NCBI GenBank assembly: GCA_963969595.1
Contig: OZ018416.1
Coordinates: 17,004,065 to 17,068,064, forward strand
DNA from: Neckera pumila
Lineage: Eukaryota > Streptophyta > Bryopsida > Hypnales > Neckeraceae
Direction: 5' to 3'
Length of the DNA stretch: 64,000 nucleotides
The position numbers and the translations under genes are program-made. This document shows positions 1 to 10,919 of the stretch, one piece after another. Below the pieces are notes generated by a model. The model saw only the letters and a program-made list of their open reading frames with translations, did not search any database and was not told where the DNA came from. Numbering within the stretch: position 1 is the stretch's first letter; each line of letters opens with the position of its first letter.

Positions 1-238
1 GCACCATCACCTTGTCAAGGGCTCAAGGCTGCCTCCTTCAACACATTCAAATTCAGGTAGTACTGCATGCTCTTGTCTACATTGTTGCGTCCGCTATTTT
101 GAACTTCTGTGTAGTTTTTGCGCCCTTTGGATTTTCCTAGGACTATATTTCAATTCTTCTCCTTGTTTTTGCACTGCGGTGTGGCCGGCTTCTCATTTGG
201 GCTTCAAGATGGGCTCCTATGCAGGTTTTGGTGATTAG

Positions 239-742
239 GGTTGGGGTGACCGAGTGGAGGCAGTTTCAATTGACTGTCTCATCCCAGGTTTTTTGCAGGG
301 ATTGGCGACACCTAGTGATCCCTGGGATGAGTTGACAGAGGGCGCTGCAGGGTGTGCAACCCGAATTCATGCCATTCCGTATGCAAGTGCAACATGCCAT
401 GAGTGGCACAGTATGGTAGCAGCAACCGTGAAATATGCAGCTGTGCGCTTGGCCCAATTCCAGCTTGTGCAGGAGTTGCGCCACCGCAACTTTGATCGTG
501 ATGCATTCATCACCAACAGCTTCAACCGCAACATGTTTGTTTTTTCTTGATCCTGGTAGGTTTCAGCAGTGTTCGTTGAGCATGTGCGCACTGCCCCTCT
601 AGTCGAATTGTCCGATTCATCCTTGGATGAGCTTCGTCGCGTCTTGGTCCAAGGCTAGGAGCTGTGTGAGGTTCACATTGCGCGTGGTGAAGATTGGCGG
701 AGCAATTCTCATCTGTGGATTACACTTGCATCTCGGGAGTGA
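239..742 (+). pseudogene. Decayed coding remnant of unknown function
   Basis: One reading frame keeps a protein-like composition for about 500 bases but is broken by TGA at 548-550 and TAG at 557-559 and 656-658, ending at TGA 740-742. The first part (to 550) has a charged, helix-like stretch with HEWHSMV and VQELRHRNFDRD. After the stops the same frame gives PLVELSDSSLDELRRVL. I do not recognise the family. Frame continuity across stops suggests a dead gene or transposon fragment rather than chance. A short intron over the 548-559 stops is possible, but only about 30 bases would be available, which is too short. Confidence 0.4.
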
Positions 743-1408
743 GGTCTAGGTTTTTTCCATTTTTGTGGCTATTTAGGATACTAGACAGCATGCATTGGCA
801 TTTGAGGCTTCTAGTTTGGCATTACCATTTTTGTAGTTAGGAAAAATTGTGCCACCTTCTTATATACTCAGAATTGTGTTTTGAACACATTATACCCTTT
901 TTTGGACTCTATATTGTAAATTTTTTTGTTTGGAGCAACATTCACCAAGTTCAGCTTTATGAGTGCTTGTGTCTTCTTGGGGTGCCCCATCTGAATAATT
1001 TAGTTGCTCGCATATTCTCTACTTGCATGCTGTGATGTATTTCAGCAGTGCACACATTTTGGGATTTTGCAAACCCACTATTCTTGGCCTTTTCTAGATT
1101 CATTATTGTGTTTGCATTTCAACCTTTTCTTCTTGCTTGGTTTTGTGATTTGGGGACTTCACTGTAGAATTTATAGACTCTCAAGTCATGCATGGATTTA
1201 TTGAATGTGCTTGCAATTGTGTCGGTTCTGTTTTTTTGAGCTTACATTATCAATTGTCTACACATTCTGGAAGTAGTTTAACATTTTAGGTACATTCCAA
1301 ATTTTTGAATTTTGAAAGCATTTAGGAGGGCTTGTAATTAGCAATTGTTTGTGGGCTCAAGTAAATCAACAATTGTTTTTTCTTCCCATTTTATTGAGGC
1401 TCAATGAA
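743..1408. other. No gene seen
   Basis: T-rich sequence without convincing coding frames. Short open frames here are hydrophobic and look like translated T-rich DNA. Confidence 0.5.
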
Positions 1409-1675
1409 GTTAGAAAATACCTTAAGCCCAAAAAAATGGAGAAGGAAGGTGAAAGAAAATACCTTAAGCAAAAAAAATGGGGGGGGGAAAAAGAAAGAAA
1501 ATACCTTAAGCCCAAAAAAATGGGGAAGGAAAAAGAAAGAAAATAGCTTAATTAAAAAAAAATTGGGAAGGGAACAAGAAAAGAAAATACCAAGAAAATG
1601 AAAAGGGAAAAAATATTCATTCTTTTTCCTCCCCCATTTTTTGGGCTTAAGGTATTTTCTTTTAATCTTGGTATT
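1409..1675. repeat. A-rich tandem repeat with an inverted copy
   Basis: About four copies of a roughly 42-base unit begin with AAAATACCTTAAGC and continue into A/G-rich sequence (near 1415, 1457, 1498, 1540). A reverse-complement copy carrying GGGCTTAAGGTATTTTC follows at about 1635-1665. Transcribed, the inverted copy could pair with any forward copy. The long open frames on both strands here are translated low-complexity sequence, not genes. Confidence 0.75.
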
Positions 1676-1917
1676 TGCCTTTTTCACTTTTTTATTTTTT
1701 ATAATAAAGCAAGGGTATTGAAAATTGACCCGATTTGTAAATTCTAAGTAATAGTAGGGGGCCCTAAAATACCATGAATTCCAAAATTAGGTAATAATAG
1801 GGACCATTTAATTGACCCAAAACATCTAAATACCCCCCTAGAAAAAAACCTAGCCGCACGTGATATCCAAAGGTCCATACGGAGTGACCCCCTCGTGGAT
1901 CCAATAGCAAACCTAAT

Positions 1918-2100
1918 TTGGAAGTGGAAGAGGAAGAAGAAGAAGAATCTGACTTGGAAATTGTTCCTCCACCAAACAAGAAAAGAAAGGATGTGGCTAA
2001 GGGTAAGGCGGCAACTAAACCCCCAGTCAGCAAGAAGCAGCCACCGAGGAAGGGGACTTCAAAATCTGAGGAACCTTCTTCAAAGAAGGCTAAGAAGTAG
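1918..2100 (+). pseudogene. Acidic then lysine-rich protein tail, possible last exon or transposon remnant
   Basis: The frame reads a run of glutamates, then ESDLEIVPPPNKKRKD, then a lysine/proline/serine-rich end finishing KKAKK at a TAG. This resembles a nuclear-localised, disordered C-terminus. Upstream, the same frame soon meets TGA codons, so only a fragment is visible. No catalytic motif can be seen. It could be the end of a mobile-element protein or chance low-complexity coding. Confidence 0.3.
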
Positions 2101-3410
2101 AAGTAGGTAAGAAGTTTACTTAGGATAAGCCTAGGAATAGTGAGAGGAATTTATAGTAAAGTAAAATATAGTTTAGTAAGTTTTGATTAGAAGTTAGAAG
2201 TTACTTGGGAGGTACTTTTCAGTTGCATGCACCTGAACTGGCAGTCTTTCTGGGTTCTTAGGATCTGAGATATACATTTGCGGATCGGCTAGGTTGGTAG
2301 GAAGTCAACTTAGAAGGATAAGGAATGACGCGTGTCATTCTTTGGTCCTTTATTTTGGGTTGCTGGGGACCTTTAGGATTTCCCTTGGTTTGGTATTTAA
2401 GGGTTGGAAGTTAGTTTCAACTTCGGGTGTTTTCATATTCTTATTTTCCTATTCAATTTCTGCAAAGAAAGCTTGGATTTACACTCCACGAGTACTGGTC
2501 TGAAAAGTTATGGTCTTGTGTTGAGGGGTTAGGCGGTGTTTTGATCATTGTTGGTTCAGGTAGTTTGGTAGTGGAGATTTGAGGAGAGGTGTCGTCCCCG
2601 GATTCGGTCCGAATCCGCGTCCGAGAGTATTGAGGACTAATTCTTTGAAACTCTGTGTAATAGGAGAAAATTCCATTGGCTGGTGTTTCTTGGGAGTCTT
2701 CTGAGTGAGATAGCCATTCCTAGATTAGGTGAGTCCTTGAGAGGAAGGGCAAACGCTAGCTGACGTTTGAGAGGTCTTGCTGTAACTAGAAGAGAGGAAC
2801 TGGAAGGTTGGAGGAATCTCCTAGTTAGCGGGGTACCACATACTCCTCTTTGGATTGCATCCGGGTTGGTCTGTCATTGTAGTAACGTAGGGATTGTAAG
2901 GGTTTCTTGAGTGACTTGCTTGCGCGGATTAGTTTCCGGATTAGTTGTGAGGAAGAACTTGCGTCCCATTCTTTTCTGTCTTTTTGTTGTTTTCTTTTCA
3001 GTGAAGTCTTCAGTCACTCTAATCATCTAGAAGGTAGTATTTACGCGTCCTTCCTAAATCTAAGAGTGGACCCCTCCGTATACGAGGTTAAACTTCTACT
3101 TTTTGTTACTGAGGTTACAAGGTACGGACCCAGAAGAGGAACAAGAACAGGATTATGACACTCCTTCTGATTCCGCATCCGCACTGCTGGGTGATAAGTT
3201 GTTGATCTGGATAGGGAAAGGCACAGGATAATGACACTCCTCCATGTCTGGTGAAGTGGTTTGAAATTGCATGAGTTGATTGAGAGAATATTTTAAGAGA
3301 ATTGGGGTGTAAGAGGCAGTTTTCAGGTTTCAGTTCCGGATTCCTGTTGTCTTGGGTTTGGGTTTCCTTATCCTAATCCAAATATATTGAGGAAACTACA
3401 ATAAAATCCT
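2101..3410. other. Non-coding stretch of moderate GC, possibly part of an old retroelement
   Basis: No convincing coding frame. The stretch is richer in GC than the AT-rich regions further right and contains a TATTTAAG box near 2394 and an imperfect hairpin around 2600-2625 (GGATTCGGTCCGAATCC). It lies directly after the lysine-rich tail, which would fit a terminal repeat. I could not find a second copy or clear terminal bases, so this stays a guess. Confidence 0.25.
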
Positions 3411-5927
3411 TTGGGAACAATACACGGGTCATTTTGGATGTTTTGTCATTTAAAACGCCTAAAGGTAGGATTTGTACTTCCTTGTGCTACGACAACCTGC
3501 ATAAATGCTCTGACCATGTCATCGACGGAAGCAACGTACAAATCATTTCTTCTTTTGCCCGATTGTTGCAACCACTTCTTGTGGACTGACTCCGCCAAAT
3601 TACATGGCGGCATCTCGGCCAATTCGGTTAGTGAAAGGTCCTATATGCAATCCTACAGGATGAGTGTTGAAACGAGGAACAAGACTACAAAACATTAGGT
3701 GACTAGGGAGGAAAAGATGCAAGAACTGCCACTACCAAGGAGTAGTGCCGATATTGGCATGGCAATTGCATGGTAGGCAAAATGAAGCGAAAAAACAATT
3801 GAAGTTTGCACTTACCAGTTCCTTGAATCCTCTAGATTGGCGGTACCAAAAATGCCAGAATGCTAGCCATAATTTGAGTCTTGAAAGTCCTTCATCAGTT
3901 GAAGCTCCAAATGATAACCACCATGCACAGATGGCCAAGTACCTACTTTGAGCCTCCTCCAATGATATAGAGTTCTTGTATTGTTTATAGAGTCGTCGTT
4001 GCTGATCCTGCAAGTCTGCTCTGATATCTGCCTTGGTGTGTTTCTCCAGTGATTGGGTCCAGTGGAAAAGGGAAGTCCTTTTGCGGTTGACCATGGGGAT
4101 TGTTGGGTCACTAGAACCGTATACAATACGGACAGCATTCCAGTTTGCCTGAGCACTTTCTGCCATGAACCCTTTGAAATTTGGATTAGTAATACCAAGC
4201 CTAGAAGACACAGCATTCAGATTCTTCCAGAACACTTGTTGAGCTGCCACATCTTCAGATTGCATATCACAAACAGCAATAGTCATGATGCGGCAGTATG
4301 TGGAGTCATAGACGTGACAAGCCATTGTGGTCTAGGACTTTACCCGTTTGATATGGTCGAACATCATCCACGCATTTTCCAAGTCACCTTTGGGTTGCAT
4401 ACGCCTGACCAAGTTGACTCCACTTCTGAAGCCCAGTTCCGCCATTTTGAAAATGAAGACCTTGTCAGAGTCCGCTCCTTGTCTTGGAAACTTGTTCTCC
4501 TGGATGAAGGCCTAGTTGCTGGACCCTCTCAGTTTCGTGATGCTATCTAGGACCCCAAAACGACGGAGGTATCAGAAAGTTGTGACCTCGTTTCGAATAC
4601 TCAGAGATGACATTTGCTTGAATTTGTCCAGGACCAGGAGTAGTTCCTCAATTACTAGAGTCTTCTAAGGCGCACCTTCCGAACATAGAAATAATTTGCC
4701 AAGGTACTCCTTAGTCGCCTCCAGGACAATGGCAAAGTTTGTTGCTAATGGAGCCCTTTCTACATGTTTGCCAATAAGACTTCGGAGTTTGGTAGCTGAT
4801 TCTCGATAATTTCCTTATTTCACAAGATGTGCATGGAATCCAAGATGGATACAGGCACGGGTCATGTGACTTGGGCCGTACACATAATATATCTTTGCAG
4901 GGCAACTATCTACGCAAGTAGGCTTCACAAGGCAGAGGGCACAGACAATAGTAGAATTACAAGGAGGATCAGATCCAGGAATGAAGGCAGAGGAGGCAAG
5001 ACCTTTCCACTCAGTTTCATTTGACGGAGACAAGCGGTTGGGCCGACTTCTATATTCGCAATCAGTATTCGTGCAACGTAGATGTCCCAAGCAACTGGAC
5101 AATCTGAATGAAAGTTGAGACGTTGATTGGATATGCGTAGTAGCCGTTCGAGTCCAAGCGTGTCCGTCATCCTTTTTATCCATGCCATGCAGCTGCCCGA
5201 CCTTTGTGGATAGCGGATACTTCCCCACTGGAGGGAGCTCAAAGATAATATCACCATTAAAATCTGGTGGCAGACATTCTACCTTCTCTATAGTAATTGA
5301 ATTGTAATCTAACTTGCTAAGAATTGACCTAGCGCCCTTGTTGGTATTCAACTGGCGTAGGCAGTGGACGATACTCTCAGCAAGTGGCAAGGGAGACTTA
5401 GAAGTGGATGGACCTGAACGACGAGAGGGACCTGACTCAAGAACAGAAGGTGCGTGCACAACCAGGGGTCCTGAAAGGTAGGGAGCAGTAAATTCAAGCG
5501 TGGAAAGGATGCAGTCACTATCAGAATCATCACTGAGAACAAGGACTGAACCATCGACATGCTCTAATTTAACGTTCCAAAGCATCGAGGTGACCTCTAA
5601 TGTTGCAGAAGAACGTCTAGGTGTACAATCAACCGTATTGTCTTTCATTCCATACACGCAATAGTTTACAGGTGACAAAGACCAGACCTCACAGCCAAGA
5701 GAGTCACTTGACATCTGCGCTACAGTGTGAGAGAACTGCCTCAAGACTGGGTTAACAACGTCGAAATCCAAATGCAAAGTACCTTCCATAATCTGAAACT
5801 GCAAAGCTAGATGAGAACCAGTAACTCTAGCAAAGCCATCCTCTCCCACGACAAAAGAAATAGGCACTGTTGATCCATCTCCTCGAATTACAACCGCATT
5901 GGAGATGGCATCCTCCAAGGTAGACAT
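3411..5927 (-). pseudogene. Transposase-like gene, inactivated by stops
   Basis: The ATG at 5927 opens a 370-residue frame. The same frame stays protein-like through in-frame stops at 4815-4817 (TAA), 4665-4667 (TAG), 4572-4574 (TGA), 4512-4514 (TAG) and 4332-4334 (TAG), down to a TAG at 3732-3734. A further protein-like piece, LTELAEMPPCNLAESVHKKW, sits in another frame below 3650. The N-terminal half ends in a cysteine-rich section (CLGHLRCTNTDCEYRSR, then CALCLVKPTCVDSCPAKIYY) that looks metal-binding. The C-terminal half has TIAVCDMQSED, FKGFMAESAQANWNAVR and FHWTQSLEKHT, in the style of a DDE transposase of MULE-like type. I recognise the style but cannot name the family with certainty. 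It lies head-to-head with the ParB-like/methyltransferase gene, about 0.87 kb apart. Confidence 0.7.
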
Positions 5928-6801
5928 GACAACCCTAACTCGTGAGGAGGCAATACAACAAACATGAAAACTAAGTACAAAACGAGGACCAAGTAAAATC
6001 TAGCTACTATATTCCTTGAATAAGTAAGGTAGAGTTCTAGGAGTACGTCAATAAAGTGTACTCATTTCATAACTAAAGACATGCCGCCATTCAGTAGTTC
6101 ATTAACGCAACATAGTACTGAACCAAACTTTGTGGTACACGTTCATTTTAATTAGTATCCGTTCCCAATTACAATGAACACTATCGGAGCCGTAGCCGGT
6201 TTTAAAAGGGAAGATTTTTGGATGATGTACGAATTACAATGAATGAAATAAACTGGATATTAAAAGTATGTGTGGTCGGAAGAGCAGTCCCTTAGTTTAT
6301 TTTTTAATAGGGGACTACTCTTTGAATAGCTACAACTACTCCAGAGGTAATAAGGAGCCCAAAGGTCTGTAACTAGTTTTTCTTGAATTCGTTGAATTAT
6401 CTGCGGAGAACCGTCAATTGAAGTGTCAGAATACTCAAACCTGCAAATTGGAAAATAGACGAATTCCGCAAAATGGAAACTCCTTCCATGATATTGAGCG
6501 CCAGGTTGAACGAGTTATGACGGCGCAACAGGGTCGGAGGGACCGACCTGTCAATAGTCATTGTCGGCCCGCCAGAATGGAATGATACCATTAGTGTTTC
6601 TCACTTCAACTTTAAATTTGTAATCATCCGTGCTTGTTGGCATGTCTAAAGGATTTAGCACCCCGTTGGGCTGCGTAATATAATCTTTATGGCGCAAGCA
6701 CTTGGAATAATACGTAAATAGCTGTGATGATACATAAATAGGACTAGGGTAATTAGTATTGCGGGGAGTGGAAATGACAATGAATTCTTGCACCCTTTAG
6801 A
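5928..6801. promoter_or_regulatory. Shared intergenic region between two divergent genes
   Basis: This 874-base gap separates the ATG of the transposase-like gene (minus strand) from the ATG of the ParB-like gene (plus strand), so it must hold both start regions. No convincing coding frame is seen. I could not assign TATA boxes or other sites. A bidirectional promoter is an inference from geometry only. Confidence 0.4.
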
Positions 6802-9800
6802 ATGCCAAAAAGACAAAAACCACGAGCTTTGTATTGTACAAATCCAAAGCGCCTGAAAAGGTCTAAGATCATGAGGGAGTTGCGATCAAATGCTAGAAAA
6901 GCTGATGCAAGAGAGACTTTTAGAGTCCTAGAATTTCCTAGCGGAAAACCATCAATTAGCGAAGTGCAGGGTCCTCCTCTAGGTAGCCTCACAGAAATTG
7001 CAGAGGACACAATGGAGCAAGGACTTGCAGAGAAAACCTCCCCAGGTAGCAGCAAAAGTGGAAGTACACCTGATGAGAGTGCTGGTGATCGCGTAGAAGG
7101 ACCAAATAGAGAGACCACTCTAGAGCGAGGTAATGTGATGATTAAATTTATGGTTTGCCTCCTAACATCATTGTTGGTGTTTTTGAAGGTATTGTCACCA
7201 GTACCTCATGCTCCGTCTGGCTAGCGCTCTGTGGTGGCTTGAGCTCTGTCTGATTGCTTGCACTTTGTCTGGTGGCTCCGTGGTGGCTGGCGCTCCGTGA
7301 GGCCTTGCGCTCCGTCTTTCGTCTGGCTTGCGCTCCGTCTGGTGTCTTCGTGCTGGTTTCTCTTCGTTGGCGTGTGAGCTGGATTTGCTCCGTTGGCTTG
7401 CATGCTAGTTTTGCTCCATTGGCTCCATGCTAGTTTCGATCCGTTTGGTGGCTCCTTGCTGGTGGCTCCGTGCTAGTTCCGCTCCATCTGGATTCCATTC
7501 AATCAGGTCTGCATCTTCAGATTGATAAGGTCTTGCGCTCCATTGGCTTGCGTGCTGGTTTTGCTCCATTGGCTCCGTTGGCTTGCGTGCTGGTTTTGCT
7601 CCGTTGGCTCCGTTGGCTTGCGTGCTAGTTTTGCTCCGTTGGCTGTGTTGGCTTGCTTGCTGGTTTTGCTCTGTTGGCTCCGTTGGCTTGCGTGCTGGCT
7701 TCGCTCTTCTGGCTTGCGTTTTGGATTCGCTCCGTTGGCTTGCATGCTGGTTTTGCTCCGTTGGCTTGCGAGCTGGTTTCGCTCCATTGGCTTGCGTTTT
7801 GGATTGGCTCTGTTTGCTTGCGTGCTGGATATGCTTCGTTGGCTTGTGAGCTGGTTTTGCTCTGTTGGCTCCGTGCTGGTTTTGCTCCATTGCTGGTTCC
7901 GCTTCGTGGCTGGTCTCGCTCCATTGCAGGTTTCGCTCAATTTGTAGATTCCGCTCCATGCTAGTTTTGCTCCGTTGCAAGTTTCGAGATGTTTAAAGTT
8001 TCACTTTGTGCTAGTTTTGCACCGTGCTGGTTTCGCTCCGTCCGGACCCCTTTAATCAGATTCATAAGGTCTCGCTCCGTTGCAGGCTTTGCTCAGTACT
8101 GGTTTCAAGACATTTAGGGTTTTGCTCTGTGCTGGTTTCGCCCCGTGTTGGATTTGCGTCGTGCTGGATTTGCTCCGTGCTGGTTTTGCTCTGTCCGGAC
8201 CCCGTTAATCAGATTGATAAGGTCTCGCTCCGTTGCAGGTTTCGCTGCATTGCAAGTTTCGCTCCATACTGGTTTCGCTCCGTGCTGGTTTCGAGATGTG
8301 TAGGGTTTCGCTCCGTGCTGGTTTCAAGCCGTGTTGGTTTTGCTCCGTCCGGACCCCTTTAATCAGATTGATAAGGTCTCGCTTTGTTGCAGACTTGCAG
8401 GTCCCGTCAAGATGCTTGAAACCTCCAAAACCACGAAGTGCGCGGAGGAAACAAGCGTGGACACTAAAGAGGCAAATCAACCACCAACCACGGAGAAAGC
8501 GCAAATGGATCGCGGGAACAAGGGCAATGAAGAGGAGACGACGAAAACAATTGGAGGTAAGTTTTTGAACATCTTGGGAATTCCAGCACTCCCCTAGAGG
8601 GAGTGCCGCCATCGGCACTCCCTCTAAGGGAGTGCTGAATCCTTAATAGTACTCCCTTATTAGACAGCACTCCCTGTAAGGGAGTGCTGAATCTTTAGAG
8701 AGCACCCCCTTAGAGGGAGTGCCGATGGCAGCACTCCCTCTAAGGGAGTGCTAACTTTTTAGACACTTACCAATTTATCATGCTATTCTGCTCATAGTCT
8801 CCCTGATTTGCTCTCCCATATCAGAGGCAAGCACGTAACTATGCAAAAGAAAGTAATGCATTCTAAGAGTGACCGACCCTCCGGTAATGAGGTTTCCGAA
8901 CCCATAGAGTAAGGTCTTTCATCACGAGCTCCGGCCCTCTAGTCGTACATCGTGCACGATATCTCCATCCTTGCACAAGAACCTGGGCATCGCACCAAGC
9001 AGAGAGTGGTGTCGGGAGTGTCTGCGACCTCTTAGAACTCAGTTAACAATCATAATCTTTATTTGCTCGCATTCCGAGGCGCGTACAATAGTAATCATGT
9101 TGTTTCTTCCTCTGACAAGTTCCCTAGCAGATAATATGAACGGGAACACCATTGAATCTTCGCTAGTGTGCTGAAGAACTCCTCAGACACTCTTAGAATC
9201 CCATCGCCAAATAGTAGAGGATATGCAGATGAGTAGTACTCTACAAACTCTGAAGCTGTGGAAAATCTTACTCTCATAACCTTAGGAACAAAGAAGACAT
9301 TGTCCTCGATGATCTTTACACTGATAGTATTCCAATACCTGCACATGAGATACAAGTCGTGTATAAAGTGCGTTCTAAGCCTCTGATCATGCACTAAACT
9401 AGAGTGCAATGCCGCAACCATCCTTACCCATTGCACACGCAGCACTCCCTTAGAGGGAGTGCTGCCATCAACAATCCCTCTGTGGAGGTGCTTGCCTTGT
9501 TGCCACTGAAAGTGATTTTTTGGCTTTTGTGAGGCAGATTTCTAATATTCTGTATTTTTGCAAGTGAGACGGATAATATGACAGATCCTGACAGAAGGGA
9601 TGGGCTGCAGTCTTCATCATAGCCAGACATTCTCGAGTCGGGTGCATATCCTTGATGGCCAGAGATTCTCAATTCCGGTTTTTTAAGGTTAAGTTGTTTG
9701 TTTTTCTTTTGCTAACTAAGTTTTTTTTTTGCAGAAGAAGTGGGTAACGAGGATGTCGAGACCTCCCAGGATGCACTTGAGACAGAAAAAGCAACGATGG

Positions 9801-10586
9801 AGATGATGGCTGAGGAGCTTGGTAAGGAAATGGACAAGATGGTTGTTCATGAGTCAGTCAATACAAACATTGTATTGGACAAGCTCCATTTGAAGCCAAG
9901 GGAGAAGTCAAAACTGAACATCCCGCTCTGTCGGGTGAAAGCTCTGGCTGTTGTTTGCCCATACCTAAAGAACAACGTCATGGCACTAGGCGCACATTTT
10001 GTAAGTACCGGATATATGGATGGGCATGGTGTCTTCTATGTTGCCTTGCAAGACAACAAGGGCAAAACGCGGGACGTGACCGACAAGGATGCGGTCTCTT
10101 GGAGTCTGTTATGGGTTGCTGCAAACGACAGCTTCAAGAGGGAGCTACAAAAAGAAGACTTGTGGAAGCAATTGTCGTGGAAAATGTTTTTCGTTTGGGA
10201 CGGCAACCATCGGCTCGCGACCTGGCTGCCAATAATTAGCAAAGACCACGGGGATGACCCGTCATGGCATTATGCGGTTGAATCAATTGTCTTGGAGGTT
10301 GAGGGCCAGATTGGGCCACTTCTCACCCTGTTGTACCAAGTGACCTGGTAATCTACAAATCAGAGACCTTTCCTCGTGTTGTTTTACTGCAAAGTATGTC
10401 TGTTATTCAGTTCTAACTTTGATTTGCTCAAATAGGAGAAACCAGACCTGTCACATGAAGTTAAACCTTGTTCACAAGCTGTACAGGCTTCAAAATATAG
10501 CTGGTCAACCCCTGTCCTATTACAAGAATCTAGTTACCAAAGAAGAGCTAGCTGACGCCGAGAAGAAACAGAAATCAAAGACTTGA
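6802..10586 (+). CDS. ParB/sulfiredoxin-like domain protein, first module of the ParB-methyltransferase locus
   Basis: Four exons (6802-7129, 8401-8556, 9735-10347, 10436-10586) join at GT-AG sites with matching phases 1, 1 and 2, giving 415 residues and no internal stop. Residues 1 to about 215 are charged and disordered, beginning with a basic stretch MPKRQKPRALYC. About 220-335 look like a ParB-type fold: a first strand and helix near NIPLCRVKALAV, then WDGNHRLATWLPII at 315-328 with the family's DGxHR signature. The last exon is helical (LVHKLYRLQNIAG). ParB-like domains bind or cut nucleic acid or nucleotides; the activity here is unknown. The TGA at 10584 may be the true end, or a mutation that cuts the protein off from the methyltransferase exons downstream. 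Confidence 0.6.
7215..8395. repeat. Minisatellite filling intron 1 of the ParB-like gene
   Basis: Dozens of degenerate units built on GCTCCGTTGGCTTGCGTG and TGCTGGTTTTGCTCC, unit length variable at roughly 15-33 bases. Towards the 3' end, longer units include TCCGGACCCC and AATCAGATTGATAAGGTC (near 8035, 8195 and 8345). The array occupies almost the whole intron between the donor at 7130 and the acceptor at 8400. The long open frames on both strands are by-products of the repeat period and should not be read as genes. Confidence 0.85.
8588..9475. mobile_element. Palindrome-bounded insertion in intron 2 of the ParB-like gene
   Basis: The left end (8588-8757) is a run of about six related half-palindromes AGCACTCCCTNTAAGGGAGTGCT in both orientations. 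The right end (about 9437-9470) repeats the same palindrome. The roughly 680 bases between hold an antisense open frame. The repeated ends around a foreign-looking core suggest an inserted element, though no target duplication was identified. The intron around it (8557-9734) has good splice sites. Confidence 0.55.
9095..9445 (-). pseudogene. Antisense coding fragment inside intron 2
   Basis: An open frame of 116 residues with non-low-complexity composition, including VEYYSSAYPLLFGDG and FIHDLYLMCRYWNTISV. It has no recognised domain and runs opposite to the host gene, inside the palindrome-bounded insertion. It may be a captured gene piece or the remains of an element protein. Chance cannot be excluded at this length. 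Confidence 0.3.
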
Positions 10587-10919
10587 ACTTGATACACCTT
10601 GACGCTAGACGAGCTAATTGGCATTCTCTATCAGATACAGTATAGTTATATACATGAATGATTTTATATAGAATTGATTTTTGTGATGTCTGTTGTTTGC
10701 TTTTGGATTGAAGAAATGGAGTGCCGATATTGTCACTTGCTATGTATATTCTGAGATTCAGCTTAAAAGATGAAGGATTATCTACATCTCAACTGAGGTG
10801 GAAGTATTCACCAAAAAAATTTGATCTTTATCTGATCAGTTACTATAATGTGAGTATCCTGTAAGTTCATTATACGAAAAAGCCTCATCTCATGTTTATC
10901 GTCTTGCAGCAAGAGCTAG

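Noticed and set aside
1349..1690. Lysine- and phenylalanine-rich open frames on both strands
   Set aside because: They are translations of an A-rich tandem repeat.
2101..3410. A solo LTR or LTR retrotransposon end
   Set aside because: Suggestive position and a TATA-like box, but no second copy, primer-binding site or clear terminal bases were found.
7405..7980. Long overlapping open frames on both strands (up to 191 residues)
   Set aside because: They are translations of the minisatellite in intron 1, with repeated QANGAKPA-like words; no start or splice support.
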